A program made the translations under genes and the position numbers. A model generated the notes under the pieces. That model saw only the letters and a list, made by a program, of their open reading frames with translations. It made no database searches and was not told the DNA's origin. A stretch of 64,000 nucleotides of DNA, taken from NCBI RefSeq assembly GCF_023516595.1, contig NZ_JAMGBG010000005.1:248001-312000 (forward strand). Reading direction: 5' to 3'. This DNA comes from Streptomyces neyagawaensis (GTDB lineage: Bacteria; Actinomycetota; Actinomycetes; Streptomycetales; Streptomycetaceae). Positions 42,153 to 50,606 of this stretch are shown in pieces (the stretch's first letter is position 1; every line of letters begins with the position of its first letter).

Positions 42153-42587
42153 ATGCCGAAAACCGCGCGATGGGCAGCGGCTCTCACCCTGACGGCCACC
42201 GCCGTCTGCGGCCCCTTCGCGGGCTCTGCGCTGGCCGCCCCGCAGCCCGGCACGTCCGGGCTGTACGCACCCTCAGCGATGGTCCTGATCACGGGCCACG
42301 GTGAGGACGCCGCGGTCGCCACCCCTGAGCGCGCGGTCACCCTGACCTGCGCGCCGCGCCCCTCCGGAACCCACCCGGCCGCCGTCAAGGCGTGCGCCGA
42401 ACTCCGGGCGAGCGACGGGGACTTCAGCGCCCTGAACGGTACGAGCGGGGCGTTCTGTACCAAGCAGTACGACCCCGTGATCGTCACCGTCCAGGGCGTC
42501 TGGGAGGGCAAGCGCGTCGCGTACGAGCGTGTCTTCTCCAACGATTGCGTGAAGAACTCCGCGACGTCGGCCCTGTTCGCCTTCTAG
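42153..42587 (+). CDS. SSI-family serine protease inhibitor with P1 lysine
   Basis: 144 residues. A Sec signal ([20 protein letters not shown], cleavage after ALA) is followed by the conserved ~110-residue SSI fold: [33 protein letters not shown] and [17 protein letters not shown]. The two disulfide pairs are intact. The reactive loop reads FCTKQYDPV where SSI has MCPMVYDPV, so P1 is Lys and P1' Gln, predicting inhibition of trypsin-like proteases, as in SSI-like inhibitors with P1 Lys. The ATG at 42153 fits the site AGCGGAAGG better than an ATG three codons earlier. It is secreted and probably controls trypsin-like proteases in development. Confidence 0.93.
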   Translation: MPKTARWAAALTLTATAVCGPFAGSALAAPQPGTSGLYAPSAMVLITGHGEDAAVATPERAVTLTCAPRPSGTHPAAVKACAELRASDGDFSALNGTSGAFCTKQYDPVIVTVQGVWEGKRVAYERVFSNDCVKNSATSALFAF

Positions 42588-42592
42588 GGCGA

Positions 42593-42629
42593 CGGTCCCG
42601 TTCCCCTTCCGAAGGGGATCCCGAGACCG
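42593..42629 (+). terminator. Hairpin after the SSI gene
   Basis: Outer arms CGGTC/GACCG and inner arms CCCCTTC/GAAGGGG form an interrupted hairpin just after the stop codon. Confidence 0.6.
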
Positions 42630-42788
42630 GGGTCGTGTGGTTCCGCGAGTGATGAGCGAGGGCCCGTAACTGGGGAGTGCGTGCCCTGTCGTGGTGTGCC
42701 ACGCGATCCCATCCGGGGGTCGGCCAGGCGGAGTGGGGCTGCCGGCCGACCCCCGGCATCTTGTTTCCAGGGTCGAGGGCCCGACCGG

Positions 42789-43034
42789 TCACTCGGAGGT
42801 GACGGTCCAGCGGCCCACCTCCCGGTGCCCGGAGTCGTACAGGGCCTGCCCGTCGCCGGGTGCCATCTCGCAGTGGCGGAGGTTGCCGCCCCAGTACCGC
42901 AGGATGCGCTCCAGTTCCTGGACGGCGGTGCCCTCGTCCCAGCCCGTACTGTCCAGGTCGACCTCGAGAAGGAACTTCACTTCGCGCGTCTCCACTTCTG
43001 TGTGGCTCGGATTGCGTACCGGCGCGACCGGCAC
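42789..43034 (-). CDS. Small protein of unknown function
   Basis: 81 residues from a GTG; the conserved-looking part begins at VKFLLEVDLDSTGWDEGTAV and ends HREVGRWTVTSE, an alpha/beta pattern without a known motif. The start is uncertain: a GTG further in at VKFLLEV, preceded by GGAGACG, would give about 62 residues. It lies alone between the SSI gene and a small charged-protein gene. No function is assigned. Confidence 0.55.
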   Translation of the reverse strand: MPVAPVRNPSHTEVETREVKFLLEVDLDSTGWDEGTAVQELERILRYWGGNLRHCEMAPGDGQALYDSGHREVGRWTVTSE

Positions 43035-43217
43035 GGGTGTACACCTGCCCCCAGGTCACTCCATCGTTCCACCCGATGTCCCGGCCAACCGCCGAGCGTG
43101 GCCTCTCCGTTGGCGCGAGGGCCCTTCTCCCGCGGTCCGCGCACACGTGGGACCGGGCGGTCCGCCGCCCGGCCCCACACGCGCCGTTCACCGGCCTCGC
43201 CGGTGTGAGTCACGGGT

Positions 43218-43427
43218 TCATTCGCGGCTGCGGTCCTGGTCACCGTCGTGCCGCGACTCCTCCTGGGCCCGATCGTTGGGCGTGATCGCCTCACCGGCCT
43301 CGCCCCGGTGGCGGCGCCGCCGGGCGGAGTCCGTGACGCGGGTCTCCGCCTCCTCGGCCTCGTGCAGGACCTGCTCCAAGGCCGTCTCGGGCCGGTCGCC
43401 GGACGCACGCTTCTGGTGACGGGTCAT
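43218..43427 (-). CDS. Small charged protein downstream of the Ppx/GppA gene
   Basis: 69 residues, very rich in Arg, Glu and Asp (ALEQVLHEAEEAETRVTDSA, ARRRRHRGEAGEA), probably helical or disordered. The ATG follows AAGGAGAAGG. It starts 26 bases after the Ppx/GppA stop on the same strand, so both are likely on one transcript. No family is recognised. Confidence 0.6.
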   Translation of the reverse strand: MTRHQKRASGDRPETALEQVLHEAEEAETRVTDSARRRRHRGEAGEAITPNDRAQEESRHDGDQDRSRE

Positions 43428-43453
43428 GGGGGTTCCTTCTCCTTTCTGTGGCG

Positions 43454-44470
43454 TCAGCCGGCCGGTGTCGCGATCCGCAGGGCGACCGGGCCGGCCTGAC
43501 TCGGCAGCGGGGCGGCGGGCCCCGCCTCGTCGTGGGTGACCTCCGCCCACCAGGCCGGGCCGTCCTCGATGTGCCGGAGGAACACGCCCTCGCGGATCGC
43601 CCACGGGCAGACGGTCACCGACCTGAGGTCGGTCAGCTTCATGGTCGTGTGCCCGACCACCGCTCCGGCCAGGCTCTGCGCCGCGCGCGGCGCGGAGATC
43701 CCCGGGAGCGTGGACCGCTCGGCCGCGGGGAGCGCGACGAGGCGGTCGATCGCGCGCGCCAGGTCCGCCCGGTGCAACTCCCGCTCCACGAACGGGCCGT
43801 GCCGACCGGGCGAGGCGCCGCAGAGTCTCGCCAGCTGCTGGAACGTACGGGACGTGGCCACCGCGGTGCGCGGCCCCTCCCATCGGATCCGCGCGGCGAC
43901 GTCCCGCAGTTGGTGGCGGACCTTGCGGCGCAGCGCCTTGACGCTGTCGGGCGACGGGATGTCCTGCCCGTCGAAGAACTCATGGGTCAGCCGGCCCGCG
44001 CCCAGCGGCAGCGACGCCACGAAGTCCGGCAGCCGCCCCCGCCCGAACGCCACCTCCAGGGAGCCGCCCCCGATGTCGAGCAGCGCCAGCGGCCCCGACC
44101 GCCAGCCCATCCACCGCCGCGCCCCGAGGAAGGTCAGCTCCGCCTCCACCTCGCCGGGGAGGGTGCACAGGCGTACGCCGGTGTCCTCGCGCACGGCGCG
44201 CAGCACGTCCCGGCAGTTCGGCGCGGAACGCACCACGGCCGTCGCGAACGCCAACGGGGCCGAGGCGCCCCAGCGTTCCGCCGTCCGCGCCGCGGCCGCG
44301 ACCGCCTCCGACAGCTGTCGTACGGCTTCGTCGGGGACGTCCCCTCCGGGAGGCACCTGCTCCGACAGCCGCAGCCGCCATTTGGCGGTGTGCACCGGCA
44401 GCGGCACGCCGCCCTCGGTGTCCGCCACCACGAGCCGTACGGTGTTCGATCCCACATCCACCACGCTCAT
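43454..44470 (-). CDS. Ppx/GppA-family phosphatase
   Basis: 338 residues with the actin-like ASKHA fold of exopolyphosphatase/pppGpp phosphatase: phosphate-1 loop SVVDVGSNTVRLVVADTEGG and phosphate-2 loop LALLDIGGGSLEVAFGRG, plus the catalytic Glu region in PGEVEAELTFLGA. It would hydrolyse polyphosphate or pppGpp. It lacks the long C-terminal domain of E. coli Ppx, typical of actinobacterial short forms. The ATG at 44470 is favoured by CGGGAG at eight bases; ATG 44476 is too close to it. Confidence 0.9.
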   Translation of the reverse strand: MSVVDVGSNTVRLVVADTEGGVPLPVHTAKWRLRLSEQVPPGGDVPDEAVRQLSEAVAAAARTAERWGASAPLAFATAVVRSAPNCRDVLRAVREDTGVRLCTLPGEVEAELTFLGARRWMGWRSGPLALLDIGGGSLEVAFGRGRLPDFVASLPLGAGRLTHEFFDGQDIPSPDSVKALRRKVRHQLRDVAARIRWEGPRTAVATSRTFQQLARLCGASPGRHGPFVERELHRADLARAIDRLVALPAAERSTLPGISAPRAAQSLAGAVVGHTTMKLTDLRSVTVCPWAIREGVFLRHIEDGPAWWAEVTHDEAGPAAPLPSQAGPVALRIATPAG

Positions 44471-44653
44471 CCGCATGACTCCCGGAGTACCCGCGAGCCG
44501 CCGCGACACGCGTGCCGTGAGCGGCGGCCAGGGGCGAACAGTCGTGTACCGGCCGACCGGGCGCTCCCGCTCACCACCCCCGGCCATGGCCCGCCGACCC
44601 GCCCCCGACCCGGCCCCGACCCGCCCCCGATCAAGATGATCAGCCTTATTGCA

Positions 44654-44665
44654 TATGATGTGCAG
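44654..44665 (+). promoter_or_regulatory. Probable leaderless promoter -10 of the acetyltransferase gene
   Basis: TATGAT (44654-44659), one base from the TATAAT consensus, lies six bases before GTG 44666 in an A/T-rich patch unlike the surroundings. TGCA half-sites flank it (TGCATATGATGTGCA), which may be an operator. Confidence 0.45.
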
Positions 44666-45244
44666 GTGCTGGACTACGACATCAGGCCCGCGGGCCCCGA
44701 CGACCTCGACCGTGCGCGGGCGGTGATGCTCGACACCGTCTACCGGGATTTCGGCACGGGCTACGTCCCGCGCTGGCACGGCGACATCATCGATCCGCGC
44801 GAGGCGTACGTGCTGCCCGCCCGGCACACCCTCCTGGTGGCGGTCGACCGGCGGGACGGAGCAGTCGTCGCCACCGGCGCGCTGGACTCCCGCGGCCCCG
44901 CGCATCCGCCCAACCCGCGCGCCCTCGCCGAGCGGTACCCGTCCGGCCGGACCGCCCAGCTGCGCCGCGTCTATGTACGCCCCGAGCACCGACGGCGCGG
45001 CCTCGCCCGCCGACTGGTCGAAGCGCTGCTGGACTTCGCGGCCGCCGACGGCGGCTACCGCTCCGTCTATCTGCACACCGACCCCGCCGTACCCGGCGCC
45101 GAGGACTTCTGGCGCTCCCAGGGCGACGTGGTGTGCGACGAACGCGTGGAGACCGGCGAGCGGGTCGTGCACTTCGAGATCCCGCTGCGGGCACGTCCCG
45201 CCCCCGGCACGGCGGTCGGCACGGCCACCTCACCTGTCGGATGA
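44666..45244 (+). CDS. GNAT-family N-acetyltransferase
   Basis: 192 residues from the proposed GTG. The acetyl-CoA loop appears as LRRVYVRPEHRRRGLARRLV, the usual R/Q-x-x-G-x-G/A position, and the C-terminal half has RSVYLHTDPAVPGAEDFW. The substrate is not known. An ATG ten codons upstream (44636) is possible but would put the -10 hexamer inside the gene. It is about 110 bases upstream of the solute-binding lipoprotein gene and may be the first gene of that cluster. Confidence 0.8.
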   Translation: MLDYDIRPAGPDDLDRARAVMLDTVYRDFGTGYVPRWHGDIIDPREAYVLPARHTLLVAVDRRDGAVVATGALDSRGPAHPPNPRALAERYPSGRTAQLRRVYVRPEHRRRGLARRLVEALLDFAAADGGYRSVYLHTDPAVPGAEDFWRSQGDVVCDERVETGERVVHFEIPLRARPAPGTAVGTATSPVG

Positions 45245-45351
45245 CACGGGGTGCCGTGCACCCCGGCACCCAACCGGCCCTCCCTGCCCTCCCCACGGCC
45301 CTCCCCGCCTCCCCATCGGCCGTCCCCGCCCCCCCCGGAGAACCAAGGACC

Positions 45352-46842
45352 ATGCGTTCCCCCCGCCGCCGTCGCGTCGCCGGACTGCTCCTCGCCCCCG
45401 CTCTGACCGGCTGCTTCGCCCCCGGAGGCGACTCCTCCGGGGGCGGCTCCGCCGACGGCTCCCGGTTGCGGGTCGCCCTGGCGTTCCCGCCCGCCGAGAA
45501 CTTCTCCCCGTACGGCGCCGACGCCACGCTCCTCAGCCGGCTCGGTGTCACCGAGGGGCTGACCGCGCTGGACGCCAACGGGGCGGCGGCCCCCGCGCTC
45601 GCCCAGTCCTGGACGCGCGAGAACGACCGGAACTGGCTGTTCACCCTGCGCGAGGCCACCTTCCAGGACGGTACCGACGTCACTCCCGCCGCGGTCGCCG
45701 CCGCCCTCACCCACGCCACCGAGGCCCGGCCCGTCACCCCGGCGCTCTCGGGCGTCACGCTCACCGCGCAGAACAGCGGCGACCGCCAGGTCCGGGTCAC
45801 CACCGAGAAACCCGACCCCGCCCTGCCGCTGCGCCTGGCCGGCCCCGGCCTCGCGATCCTCTCCGCCAAGGCGTACGCCGGGAAACGCGTGAACCCCGTC
45901 GGCGCGGCCACCGGCCCGTTCGAGCTGACCGAGGTCACCGGCACCACCGCCGCCACCCTGGACCGCTACGACGACTACTGGGGCGGCCGGGCCCAGGCGC
46001 CCGGCATCGACGTCCGGTTCATCGCCGACGGCACCGCCCGCACCAACGCCCTGCGCACCGGCCAGGTCGACGTGGCCGAGGCCGTCCCGGTGTCGCAGGC
46101 GTCCACCCTCACCCGGGGCACCCGCCACGAGACGGCCACCACCCGCACCACCAGCCTCCTGCTCAACACCAGGAACGGCGCTTTCAAGGACCCGGAGCTG
46201 CGCGCGGCCGCCCGTGAGGCCGTCGACGGCTCCGTCCTCGCCAAGGACGTGTACGAAGAACACGCCGACCCCGGCGTCGGCGTCTTCGGCCCGGCCGTGA
46301 CCTGGGCCGCAGGCAAACGCCCCGCACCCGCCGGACGGGCGGAGGCGGCCGACCCCGCGGGCACCTCGATCACCGTCGCCACCTACGACAACCGGCCCGA
46401 ACTGCCCGAGGTCGCCCAGGTGCTCCAACAGCAGCTCAAGAAGGCGGGGTTCGAGGTGAAACTGGAGGTGCGCGAGTACTCGCGGCTGGAGAGCGACGCC
46501 CTCGCCGGGAAGTTCGACGCGTTCGTCGGGGCCCGCAACTCCCTGCTCGACACCGGCGACCCCGTCTCCATCCTGGCGAGCGACTTCACCTGCGACGGCG
46601 GCTACAACCTCGCGCTGCTGTGCGACAAGAAGGTCGACCGTGCCGTCGCGGACGCCCAGAAGGAGTCCGACACCGCCGAGCGGCAGCGGGCGGCGCTGAA
46701 GGCCGAGGCGGCCGTCCTCGCCACCGACGCCACGGTGCCGCTCGTCCACCAGCGGATCATCACCGGCGTCGGCACCTCCGTACGCGGCGTGCTCCTCGAC
46801 CCGTACGAGCGGGCCCTCATAGGAACGGGGACCCGGCGCTGA
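45352..46842 (+). CDS. Peptide/metallophore-type ABC solute-binding lipoprotein
   Basis: 496 residues. A lipoprotein signal (RRRRVAGLLLAPALTGC) puts the lipid-modified Cys near residue 20. The mature part is an SBP family 5 protein (DppA/OppA/NikA class): LRVALAFPPAENFSPYGAD, LAQSWTRENDRNWLFTLREA, DRYDDYWGGRAQAPGIDVRF. Such proteins bind peptides, nickel or metallophore complexes and deliver them to a DppBC-type permease, which here is the next, coupled gene. The ATG follows GGAGAACCAAGGA. Confidence 0.9.
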   Translation: MRSPRRRRVAGLLLAPALTGCFAPGGDSSGGGSADGSRLRVALAFPPAENFSPYGADATLLSRLGVTEGLTALDANGAAAPALAQSWTRENDRNWLFTLREATFQDGTDVTPAAVAAALTHATEARPVTPALSGVTLTAQNSGDRQVRVTTEKPDPALPLRLAGPGLAILSAKAYAGKRVNPVGAATGPFELTEVTGTTAATLDRYDDYWGGRAQAPGIDVRFIADGTARTNALRTGQVDVAEAVPVSQASTLTRGTRHETATTRTTSLLLNTRNGAFKDPELRAAAREAVDGSVLAKDVYEEHADPGVGVFGPAVTWAAGKRPAPAGRAEAADPAGTSITVATYDNRPELPEVAQVLQQQLKKAGFEVKLEVREYSRLESDALAGKFDAFVGARNSLLDTGDPVSILASDFTCDGGYNLALLCDKKVDRAVADAQKESDTAERQRAALKAEAAVLATDATVPLVHQRIITGVGTSVRGVLLDPYERALIGTGTRR

Positions 46843-48608
46843 TACGGACCCTGTGGCGCGTCCTGCTCGCCGCCGCCCTGCTGTGCGGTATCGGCCTGCT
46901 GCCGTGGCTGTCGCGCACCGACCCGGCGCTCACCGTCCTCAAGGCGCGCTCCGCGGAACGCGACCCGACACCGGACGCCCTGGCCGCCGTACGCGATCAA
47001 CTGGGCCTCGACGCGGGCCCGGCGAGGCTGCTGGGGGAGTGGCTCGGCGGGCTGGCGCGCGGTGACGCGGGACGGTCGTGGATCTCCGGCGGCGAGGTCA
47101 CCCCCGCCGTCGTCCAGGCACTCGGCGTCTCCCTGCTGCTGATGGCCGCCGCGCTCGTGGTCGCGCTGCTCACGGCCGGCGCGGTGTGCGCCCGCACCCT
47201 GCTGCGGGGCGCGGGCCACCGCCTCGACGACCGCGGGGGCGGAGGCGGCGGGGCGGCGATGCTGGCCGCGCTGCCCGAGTTCCTCACCGGATCGGTGCTC
47301 GCGGTCGTGGTCGGGGTCCACCTCGGCTGGCTCCCCGCGCTCGGCTGGTACGGGCCGCGGTGGACGGTGCTGCCCGCCCTCGCCCTCGGTCTGCCCGCCG
47401 GGGCACTGCTCGGCCGGATGCTCGACGACCTGCTGCCGGGCGCCTTCGCCGAACCCTGGGCGCTCGCCGCCGCCGCGCGCGGGACACCCGGGCGGACCGT
47501 GGCCCGCCGCGCCGTACGCCGCTGTGTGCCCGGACTCCTGCCGAACGTGGGTCTGTTCGTGGTCGGCCTCACCGGCGGCGCCGTCGCCGTCGAGCAGATC
47601 TTCGACATACCCGGCCTCGGCCGCACCACCCTCCAGGCCGCCGTCGCCCAGGACCTCCCCGTCCTCCAGGCCGGCACCCTCGCCCTCGTCCTGTTGGCCG
47701 CCCTCGCCGGAGCCTGCGCCCGGCTCGCCGCCCGCCTCCTCATCGGCCCCGCCCTGCGCGACGGCGCCCTGACCTCCCCGCACCGCCCGCAGCTCGCCGA
47801 GCCACGCGTCGCCCCTCTCGTGCTCGGCGCCGTCCTCCTCGGCACCGTCGCCCTCGGGCTGACCCGCGACCCGCTCGTTCTCGACACCGGTGCCCGCCTC
47901 GAACCCCCGTCCTGGGCGCACCCGTTGGGCACCGACGCGCTCGGCCGGGACCTCCTCGCCCGGATCGGGCACGGGGCGTTCAGCACCCTCTCCCTGGCGG
48001 TCGCGATCAGCGCCGCCGCACTACTGACCGGTGTCCTGCTCGGGATGCTGCCCCGTCTGTCCGGGCCGCTCGTCGACACCGTCAACGCGATACCGGCGGT
48101 CCTCGCCGGCCTGCTCGTCGCAGGTGTCGCCGGGAACGGGGCGGCCACCCCGGCGCTCGCCGTGGCCGCCGTCGCCTGGGTGCCGCTCGCCGCCCACACC
48201 ACCGCCCTGCTCGAACAGGAATGGGCCACCACCCACATCGCCGCCACCAAGGGCCTCGGCGCGACCGGCGGACAACTCCTCCGCCGCGAGATCCTCCCCG
48301 CGCTTGTGCCGCCCGTCACCCGCCACGCCCTGCTGCGGCTGCCCGGCGTGGCCCTCGCCCTGACCTCCCTGGGCTTCCTCGGCCTCGGCGCCCAGCCGCC
48401 CGACCCCGAGTGGGGCCTCCTCCTCGCCGAGAACCAGCCGTACGCCGAACGCGCCCCCTGGGCCGTCCTCGCGCCCGCCGCCGCCCTCGCACTGCTGGGC
48501 GCGCTCGCCGTCACTGCCGCGGGCGGAGTACGGCTGCCCCGCCCACGCACCAAGGCCGCACGGAGGCCGGAGCCCGCCGTCGCCACCCCCGCAGGAGAGA
48601 CCGCATGA
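46839..48608 (+). CDS. Fused two-domain (DppB-DppC-like) ABC permease with an apparent CTG start
   Basis: 589 residues. Two permease halves are joined in one chain: a DppB-like N-half with the EAA-loop WALAAAARGTPGRTVARRAV and VEQIFDIPGLGRTT, and a DppC-like C-half with HPLGTDALGRDLLARIGHGA and the EAA-loop TTHIAATKGLGATGGQLLRR. No ATG, GTG or TTG occurs in frame from 46623 to the ATG at 47142, which would delete the first transmembrane helix. The CTG at 46839, overlapping the SBP stop (CTGA) with AGGAACGGGG upstream, is therefore the best start. No ATPase gene is adjacent. Confidence 0.83.
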   Translation: MIRTLWRVLLAAALLCGIGLLPWLSRTDPALTVLKARSAERDPTPDALAAVRDQLGLDAGPARLLGEWLGGLARGDAGRSWISGGEVTPAVVQALGVSLLLMAAALVVALLTAGAVCARTLLRGAGHRLDDRGGGGGGAAMLAALPEFLTGSVLAVVVGVHLGWLPALGWYGPRWTVLPALALGLPAGALLGRMLDDLLPGAFAEPWALAAAARGTPGRTVARRAVRRCVPGLLPNVGLFVVGLTGGAVAVEQIFDIPGLGRTTLQAAVAQDLPVLQAGTLALVLLAALAGACARLAARLLIGPALRDGALTSPHRPQLAEPRVAPLVLGAVLLGTVALGLTRDPLVLDTGARLEPPSWAHPLGTDALGRDLLARIGHGAFSTLSLAVAISAAALLTGVLLGMLPRLSGPLVDTVNAIPAVLAGLLVAGVAGNGAATPALAVAAVAWVPLAAHTTALLEQEWATTHIAATKGLGATGGQLLRREILPALVPPVTRHALLRLPGVALALTSLGFLGLGAQPPDPEWGLLLAENQPYAERAPWAVLAPAAALALLGALAVTAAGGVRLPRPRTKAARRPEPAVATPAGETA

Positions 48609-50014
48609 CCGAGCCCCAGCGACAGCCGAGCGGAACCGTCCCGGACCGGGTGGCCGCCGCGGACGAGACGCCCGTACCGGAGTTCGCCGATTCCTCGCGA
48701 CGCCGACCCGCCGATACCTCGCAGCGTCGACCCGCCGAGCCCTGGCGGCGACTCCGGCCAGGCAAGCCCTCGCGAGGCGGGCCCGAAAAGCCCTCGCGGC
48801 TGCGCACCTGGGCGCGGCTCAACCCCCTGCTGCGGCTGCTGATCCTCACCCAGCTGGCCTTCAACGTCGGCTTCTTCGCCGTACTGCCGTTCCTCGCCGA
48901 GCACCTCGGCACGGCGATCGGCATGGCCGGCTGGATGGTCGGGTTCGTGCTCGGGCTGCGGACATTCAGCCAGCAGGGCCTGTTCGTGGTGGGCGGGGCG
49001 CTCGCCGACCGGTACGGCGTACGCCCCGTCGTCCTCGTGGGCTGTGCGCTCCGGATCGCGGGGTTCGTATGGCTCGGCTACGCCGAAGCCGCCTGGTCGG
49101 TCATCGGCGCGGTGCTGCTGATCGGCTTCGCCGCGGCGCTGTTCTCACCCGCCGTCGAGTCCGAGGTCGCCCGGCAGGCCGTCGTCTGGGAGGAGTCGGG
49201 CGGCGGGTCCCGTACGCGGGTGCTCGCGCTGTTCACGGTCGCGGGGCAGGCCGGGGCGTTCGTCGGCCCGCTCATCGGTGCCCTGCTGCTCGCCGTCGAC
49301 TACCGCGTGGTGTGCCTCGCGGGCGCCGGTGTCTTCGTCCTCGTCCTCGCCGGCCACGCCCGGCTGCTGCCGCAGCACATACCCGGCCGGGAGCGGGTCG
49401 AGGTGCGGGGCGGCCTCGGCGGGCTGCTGCGCAACCGCCGGTTCCTGGCACTGTGCGGCGCCTACGGCGCCTATCTGCTGGCCTACAACCAGCTGTACCT
49501 CCTGCTGCCCGACGAGGTGGAGCGGGCCACCGGGTCGCAGGCCGCACTCGCCTGGCTGTTCGGGCTCTCGTCGCTGCTGGTGGTGACCGCGCAGCTGCCG
49601 GTGACGCGCTGGGCGGGGGACAGGCTGGATCTGCGGCGGTCGATGGCGGCGGGGCTGCTGCTGATCGCGGCCGGTTTCGGGGTGGTGGCCCTCTTCCGGC
49701 CCGCCGGATGGACGGGCACCGCGGGGCTGCTGCCCGCCGCCGGGTTCGTGATGCTGCTGACGCTCGGGCAGATGCTTGTCGCCCCGGCCGCCCGGGCCTG
49801 GGTGCCGGACCTCGCCGTCGAGGGCCGCCTCGGGCTCTACACGGGGGCCATGTCCTCCGTCTCCGGGTTGATCGTCCTGCTCGGCAGCGCGGGCACCGGG
49901 TCCCTCATGGACACGGGGCTGCCCCCGGCCGTCCCCTGGGCGGTGCTGGCCGCCATCCCGATCGCCTCGATCCTGCTGCTGCCGCGCCGCTCGCGGGCGG
50001 CCGGGCAACGCTGA
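48605..50014 (+). CDS. MFS exporter
   Basis: 469 residues with about 12 hydrophobic helices, starting in an ATGA overlap with the permease. The MFS signature between helices 2 and 3 is GGALADRYGVRPVVLVG. The first ~75 residues are hydrophilic with repeated SRRRPADTSQRRPAEPWRR-like units, unusual for MFS. Putting an MFS exporter with a family-5 solute-binding protein and DppBC permease recalls opine-metallophore loci (CntA/B/C with CntE), where the MFS exports the metallophore; no metallophore synthase is seen here, so this is inference. Confidence 0.87.
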   Translation: MTEPQRQPSGTVPDRVAAADETPVPEFADSSRRRPADTSQRRPAEPWRRLRPGKPSRGGPEKPSRLRTWARLNPLLRLLILTQLAFNVGFFAVLPFLAEHLGTAIGMAGWMVGFVLGLRTFSQQGLFVVGGALADRYGVRPVVLVGCALRIAGFVWLGYAEAAWSVIGAVLLIGFAAALFSPAVESEVARQAVVWEESGGGSRTRVLALFTVAGQAGAFVGPLIGALLLAVDYRVVCLAGAGVFVLVLAGHARLLPQHIPGRERVEVRGGLGGLLRNRRFLALCGAYGAYLLAYNQLYLLLPDEVERATGSQAALAWLFGLSSLLVVTAQLPVTRWAGDRLDLRRSMAAGLLLIAAGFGVVALFRPAGWTGTAGLLPAAGFVMLLTLGQMLVAPAARAWVPDLAVEGRLGLYTGAMSSVSGLIVLLGSAGTGSLMDTGLPPAVPWAVLAAIPIASILLLPRRSRAAGQR

Positions 50015-50050
50015 CGGTCCCTCCCCGGTGGCCCGTGGCGGGCCCTGCTG

Positions 50051-50079
50051 TTGCCTCGCGTATCGAATATCGATAGATT
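50051..50079 (+). promoter_or_regulatory. Promoter and operator of the DUF2975-XRE operon
   Basis: TTGCCT (50051-50056), 17 bp, TAGATT (50074-50079) form a plausible promoter about 30 bases before the start codon. The perfect palindrome TATCGA-ATA-TCGATA (50061-50075) fills the spacer and touches the -10, an ideal repressor site. Confidence 0.6.
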
Positions 50080-50108
50080 TCCATCGCTCATCGAGAGAAG
50101 GAGGGGTG

Positions 50109-50606
50109 ATGGGAAAGCTGACGACGCTCGCGCTCCGCGTGGTGATCGCGGTGCTGTTGGCGGGTTCGGTGCTGGTGCAGGGGGTGATGGTGCCCCTGCT
50201 GGCCGCCGATCTGGACGATCTCGACCCGGAGATGGCGCATGTGCGCACGCCGGTGCTGGTGATCGTGGTCCTGGGCGTGGTGACGGTCCAGGCGGTCCTG
50301 GTCTGTGTGTGGCGGCTGGTGACGATGGTCCGGCGCGACACGGTCTTCTCCCACGAGGCCTTCCGTTACGTGCACGGAGTCATCGGCGCGATGGTCGCGG
50401 CCTCCGCCCTGGTGTTCGCACTCGGCGTGGTGCTGGCGCCGGGCGAGGCGGTCGCACCGGGCGTCGTGCTGCTGCTGGGCGGTGTCTCCCTGGCGGTCCT
50501 GGGCGTCGCGCTCATCGTGCTCGTCCTGCGGCTGCTCCTTGCCAAGGCCGTCGCCCGCGACATCGAGGCGGCGCGGATGCGGGCCGAGCTGGCCGAGGTG
50601 ATCTGA
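50109..50606 (+). CDS. DUF2975 membrane protein
   Basis: 165 residues with four hydrophobic segments (for example TLALRVVIAVLLAGSVLVQG and PVLVIVVLGVVTVQAVLVCV) and VRRDTVFSHEAFRYVH, the DUF2975 signature between helices 2 and 3. In many bacteria DUF2975 genes are paired with a small XRE regulator, as here; the pair behaves like a membrane protein with its own switch, function unknown. The ATG follows AAGGAGGGG. It overlaps the XRE gene by one base. Confidence 0.88.
   Translation: MGKLTTLALRVVIAVLLAGSVLVQGVMVPLLAADLDDLDPEMAHVRTPVLVIVVLGVVTVQAVLVCVWRLVTMVRRDTVFSHEAFRYVHGVIGAMVAASALVFALGVVLAPGEAVAPGVVLLLGGVSLAVLGVALIVLVLRLLLAKAVARDIEAARMRAELAEVI

Noticed and set aside
44645..44647. TTA at the start of the acetyltransferase gene
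   Set aside because: It is out of frame (CTT ATT) even if the upstream ATG is used, so it is not a bldA codon.
46620..46838. Upstream GTG start for the fused permease
   Set aside because: It would overlap the solute-binding gene by more than 200 bases and add an Arg-rich, non-conserved extension.
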